From Triticum aestivum (lineage: Eukaryota > Streptophyta > Magnoliopsida > Poales > Poaceae): 64,000 bases of DNA. Positions 60,036 to 64,000 of the stretch are shown here, in pieces. Both the position numbers and the translations under genes were made by a program. The stretch is from assembly GCF_018294505.1 (NCBI RefSeq), contig NC_057814.1, positions 293,457,401 through 293,521,400 on the forward strand, written 5' to 3'. Below the pieces are notes generated by a model. It saw only the letters and a program-made list of their open reading frames with translations. It did no database searches and was not told the origin of the DNA. The first letter of the stretch is position 1. Each line of letters begins with the position of its first letter.

Positions 60036-62521
60036 AATAACAACATTTGCATTTTCCTCATATGGCTTGCAGCGCAAGTCTTGCATAGCTTTGAAACGCT
60101 TCATGTTGTTCAACAGACGAACCGAGCTCTGAACTAGATTAGCAGCACCGTCACGCATATCACCATCTCAATATAGTCCACTGCTTCCTCAGCGTTAAAT
60201 TGATGACCTTCAGGAAGGATACCTTTGATACAACTCAGACGCTCAACTGTCATTGGGACCTTTTGCAGCCCAGAACACACATTACTTAAAATATGCTCAG
60301 CGCGCTCCAACGCAGAAACAACAACAACATCAATACTAAAACCCTGCCTCTGTGAAGTACTAGCATTACTAGGGCCAGGGGGAACATAACCAGCACCCTC
60401 AACACCACGGCCATCTCTCAACTCATCGTGCAGAGATGAAAACTTGGGAACCTGAGATGACGGCATCTCCAGGACTGGCCGTTTATACACTCGGAAAAAA
60501 CAACCTCCTCTTGCGTTTTCCACTACAAACAAGGGGAAAAAGAGTTAATTAATCAATGCAACACACATGGAAAAATAAAACATGATATTAACAGATTTAA
60601 ATCAACAACACTATCAATCTTTAACTGTCAGTGCCAATTTGTCAGTATTTACCGACAGCACAGTTGAACAAAGATATTCAGTTCAACCACACATGAAACA
60701 ACAGTACTAAAAATCGTACCTAAACCTCACAAAGCTTAAGAAATGACAAAATCTAAATAGGTAACTCTGCGGGACACATGCTCACTCCAGCAAAAATAGC
60801 TATACCGAAAGAAATAAAACTCACCGGAAGCTTCCCAAACACCCAAGTCTTTGGATCTACATTTCCTTTTTTTTATCAAATCTGCATCAACCAGATCAGA
60901 AAGCTTGACAGGATCCATGAAACATATGCGGGGGACTCGCATGTTAGGCTCCGCAGTATTGCCACGGATAAGGCAGTCAAGGTACATTAGTACAGGCCCT
61001 ATAGCACAGCCTGTAATTGCCTTCCCCATGGTAACACCATCTTGGTACTTGACAACAACCCTTCTAAGCTCATCAACCATCAGCTGACAATAATCCATAT
61101 TAGCCATGTCCTCAAAGACGAGACCCTCAAACATTGCTGCCTCTCTAGAAACACGCGGGGCGGCACCAGGCAACACAACCTTCATAAACACAATAATGAA
61201 GAACACTTTCAGAGCAAGGTCATCTTTGCTAGGATCCTTGACGAGCACCTTGAGCTTATTCCTCAAATCCTTTGTCTTGATATCTTTGTTCCTGCTAATG
61301 TCAAGCTCCGATCTTAATTTCATCAGAGCGTCGTCATATCCATCCTCTGACGGCCTTGGCGCAGAACGACCACCACGAGGGAACCCAAATAATTGTTGTA
61401 TACCATCGCTAGTGATGCGAAGCTTCTTATTAGCCTCACCCATGTCAAGAGTCATCGTATCAGGATCTATCCTCAGGTACAAAACTCCCATCAGAGGGCG
61501 GGAAATGTTAGACTTCACCCTCCAATTGAAGATAGAACCAAAACCAGCTGCACGAACCCTAGCCACATGCCGACTCTCAAGAAATTTAGCACAAGCTTCA
61601 ACCTCTCCCAACGAACATCGCACAGTTAAGTTCAATTTCCGTTGGTCACCTTCATCCAAGGCAACTTTTCCGGCATTGCCTCCCACCGGCTTGACCGGAC
61701 TCATAACGCTAACAGGCTGTAAATGAAAATAAAGAAGCCACACCTTAAATAAATCAATATAGAAAACAAAACAAGCATATGAAGGCAAGTAGAAAAAAGA
61801 AAAGATTGCACAAGTTCAACTCTTGAAACAACATCAGTACCACCCTCGATTGATGCAAACAATGACCAGCCTCGCCTGGCCAGCATATCAGCCCAGACAC
61901 AATTAAATCATTGCAAGTACAACTAGTTAGTCACATACAGTACAAAACACGTAACACTGCAAATTCATCGTCAGAATCAACTTCTATATCATCTTCTTCA
62001 GATACAACATCTTCAGCTTCGACACGAGCACGCTTCTTCACACCTTTGTTCACCTTCGCGGGATGAACTTTATGCTTATTATTTTCTTTCAACAAAGAGC
62101 GCTCTGGAAGAGGAGGCGAAGAAGGCTTCTTATTTGTCAAAACCCATGGACTACGACGAACAGGGGAGCCACAAAGTTTGCTTGGAACAATCTTCACAGC
62201 AACACTATCCCCATCAGCTTTGCTATTACCAGGTTGGGAACCAGCTTTCACACGTGGGCTATGCCTCTGTGTGCCATCAGGATTTTGATCTGACATCTTC
62301 CTCTTCAAAACATCTTTCTTCTCCTTAACTGCATCATGAGTAAACACTTGCATCAAACGAGTTTGCATCAGGTTTGTCTTCACAGGCATGTCACTTCCAT
62401 GAGATCCAGCATCAACAGTTCAAAAGGCCGCGTCACCACCTTCATCACCTACACCTTCAGGAGCTTGAGCAACATCCCGATCACTTCGTTGAACACAGGC
62501 AGCCTTTTGACGCCGTTCCAA

Positions 62522-62567
62522 CTCCTTTCTCCTCTAGAAATCACAATTCTTCTAGAGGAGAAAGGAG
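62522..62567. repeat. Perfect 18-bp inverted repeat (hairpin)
   Basis: CTCCTTTCTCCTCTAGAA (62522-62539) and its exact complement (62550-62567) are separated by 10 bases. It straddles the start of the N-terminal exon of the Ulp1-like gene, where TTTCTAG could act as a splice acceptor. Confidence 0.9.
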
Positions 62568-62898
62568 AAAGTACAAATGAAATAATAATTCATAATAGTG
62601 CTGGTTTTCCCCTAAAAATAAAGATAAGATAATGGGGGCAAGTCATGTTAGGGACTCGCCTCCGCGGCACGCCGCGCCGTCGCCTGCTACGGCTCGTTCC
62701 TGGCTCGGCCTCGTCGGGATGGGGGAGGGGGGGTCCCGACCCCCCTCCCCCCCTCCCCCCCGGCATGGCCTCGCGCTAATCCGGCAGTGCGCTCGTTTGA
62801 CAGGCGCAGTGCGGTTATTCTGTTTCCCCCACATGCACCCACACACCCCTAAGATAGATAATGGGGCTAAGTCCATACAAGGAAGATGTGTCAGTACA

Positions 62899-63063
62899 NN
62901 NNNNNNNNNNNNNNNNNNNNNNNNNNNNNNNNNNNNNNNNNNNNNNNNNNNNNNNNNNNNNNNNNNNNNNNNNNNNNNNNNNNNNNNNNNNNNNNNNNNN
63001 NNNNNNNNNNNNNNNNNNNNNNNNNNNNNNNNNNNNNNNNNNNNNNNNNNNNNNNNNNNNNNN
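62899..63063. other. Assembly gap (165 N)
   Basis: Run of N at the left junction of the Copia LTR fragment with the 289-bp array. Confidence 0.99.
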
Positions 63064-63587
63064 CGAGTGGGCCCAGAGATACCTCTCCGTTTATACGGAG
63101 TGACAAATCCCAGTCTCGATTCGTGCCAACCCAACAGACACTTTCGGATATACCTGTAGTGCACCTTTATAGTCACCCAGTTACGTTGTGACGTTTGGTA
63201 CACCCAAAGCATTCCTACGGTATCCGGGAGTTGCACAATCTCATGGTCTAAGGAACTGATACTTGACATTAGAAAAGCTCTGAGCAAACGAACTACACGA
63301 TCTTGTGCTAGGCTTAGGATTGGGTCTTGTCCATCACATCATTCTCCTAATGATGTGATCCCGTTATCAACGACATCCAATGTCCATGGTCAGGAAACCG
63401 TAACCATCTATTGATCAACGAGCTAGTCTCCTAGAGGCTTACTAGGGACATGGTGTTGTCTATGTATCCACACATGCATCTGAGTTTCCTATCAATACAA
63501 TTCTAGCATGGATAATAAACGATTATCATGAACAAGGAAATATAATAATAACCTATTTATTATTGCCTCTAGGGCATATTTCCAACA
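63064..63587 (-). mobile_element. Copia LTR fragment (Angela/BARE1-like), minus strand
   Basis: The minus strand begins TGTTGGAAATATGCCC at 63587 and follows the Copia LTR at 17996 for about 520 bp until the gap. It is clearly more diverged than the two LTRs of the full element. Left end and target duplication are hidden by the gap; whether it is a solo LTR or one end of a larger element collapsed in the assembly cannot be told. Confidence 0.88.
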
Positions 63588-64000
63588 AGATAATGGGGCA
63601 AATCCATACAAGGAAGATGTGTCAGTACAACTATGCCCCTCGGTGCGGTGCGGGGGCAAGTCATCTTACGGACTCGCCTCCGCATGCGACGCCGCGGCAC
63701 GCCGCGTCGTCGCCTGCTACGGTTCGTTCCTGGCTCGGCCTCGCCGGGATGGGGGAGGGGGGTCCCGCCCCCTCCCCCCTCCGGATCGGCCTCGCGCTAA
63801 CGCGGCAGTGCGCTTGTTTGACAGGCGCAGTGCGGTTATTCTGTTTCCCCCACACGCACCCACACACCCCTAAGATAGATAATGGGGGCAAGTCCATACA
63901 AGGAAGATGTGTCAGTAAAACTATGCCCCTCGGTGCGGTGCGGGGGCAAGTCGTGTTACGGACTCGCCTCCGCATGCGACGCCGCGGCATGCTGCGTCGT

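Larger units (their letters stand above)
55091..62540 (-). pseudogene. Large multi-exon gene with two Ulp1-type cysteine peptidase domains, decayed
   Basis: Minus-strand gene convergent with the FAR1 and exonuclease genes. Reading leftward: basic N-terminal exon (about 62540-61931, RRKELERRQ, KKRARVEAEDVVSEEDD); an exon 61716-60824 with a conserved block (RCSLGEVEACAKFLES, RAAGFGSIFNWRV, LRITSDGIQQLFGFPRG) typical of plant Ulp1-bearing transposon genes; acidic and repeat exons (60.5-58.7 kb); Ulp1 domain 1 (57675-57102); a basic linker (56983-56468); Ulp1 domain 2 (about 56330-55300); a C-terminal exon ending APGA at 55091. The phase from domain 1 into the linker fits (GIEP-C-EWLDL), supporting one gene. 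Stops: TGA 62420, TGA 57535, TAA 55911, TAA 55440. Exon ends in the repeat region are uncertain. Function would be cleavage of SUMO-like conjugates. Confidence 0.8.
62628..64000. repeat. 289-bp GC-rich tandem repeat, interrupted by a Copia LTR
   Basis: Units start GATAATGGGG at 62628, 62857, 63589 and 63878; the full period is 289 bp (63589 to 63878). Each holds GGACTCGCCTCCGC, TGCTACGG, TCGTTCCTGGCTCGGCCTCG, a C-rich tract, CAGTGCGGTTATTCTG and CACACACCCCTAAGATA. The first unit is only 229 bp. The array runs off the window edge. Confidence 0.9.

Overview
The window is repeat-dense plant nuclear DNA, almost certainly from a Triticeae grass (wheat, Aegilops, barley or a relative). The clearest marker is a Copia element whose LTR opens with TGTTGGAAATATGCCC, the start of the Angela/BARE1/WIS family. 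Around it lie LINEs with APE endonuclease and RT, a Gypsy-type element, a PIF/Harbinger-like element and LTR elements without coding capacity. Most reading frames are decayed and I see no clearly intact single-copy host gene. Six runs of N mark assembly gaps.

Layout. 1-7165: a LINE on the minus strand with ORF1 (zinc knuckles) and ORF2 (endonuclease, RT, zf-RVT), broken by stops and frameshifts. 7457-8349: a short TIR element flanked by TTA. 9234-16292: a minus-strand Gypsy-like element with LTRs, PBS and one unusual ORF but no pol; its 5' LTR is cut off at 16292. 16293-17620: unassigned. 17642-17995, 38201-38255 and 41229 to about 62600: a decayed composite locus split by later insertions. 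It holds a FAR1/MULE-type transposase gene (+), two tandem copies of a 3'-5' exonuclease-like gene (+) and a long minus-strand gene with two Ulp1-type cysteine peptidase domains. 62628-64000: a 289-bp tandem repeat interrupted by a fragment of a Copia LTR.

The nesting can be ordered from target-site duplications read directly. The Angela-type Copia element (17996-38195, TSD CGACA) landed in a GC-rich tandem repeat ahead of the FAR1-like gene. A roughly 4.5-kb solo LTR (19618-24139, TSD TTCTC) then entered its 5' LTR. A non-autonomous LTR element (28962-35819, TSD GGTCA) entered its RT/RNase H region; without it the gag-pol frame is continuous. A 5'-truncated LINE (38256-41228) sits in the same GC-rich repeat.

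The most interesting content is the composite locus: FAR1-type DDE transposase, exonuclease pair and tandem Ulp1 domains together, which suggests a large Mutator-like element with accessory genes, or its remains. Premature stops across it are often TAG. One is shown by comparison with the tandem copy to be CAG to TAG, pointing to decay by deamination of methylated cytosine. Other points of note are a tRNA-Lys(CUU)-derived sequence and at least 14 copies of a polypurine-tract-like motif inside the non-autonomous LTR element, and an ATGA overlap coupling LINE ORF1 and ORF2.
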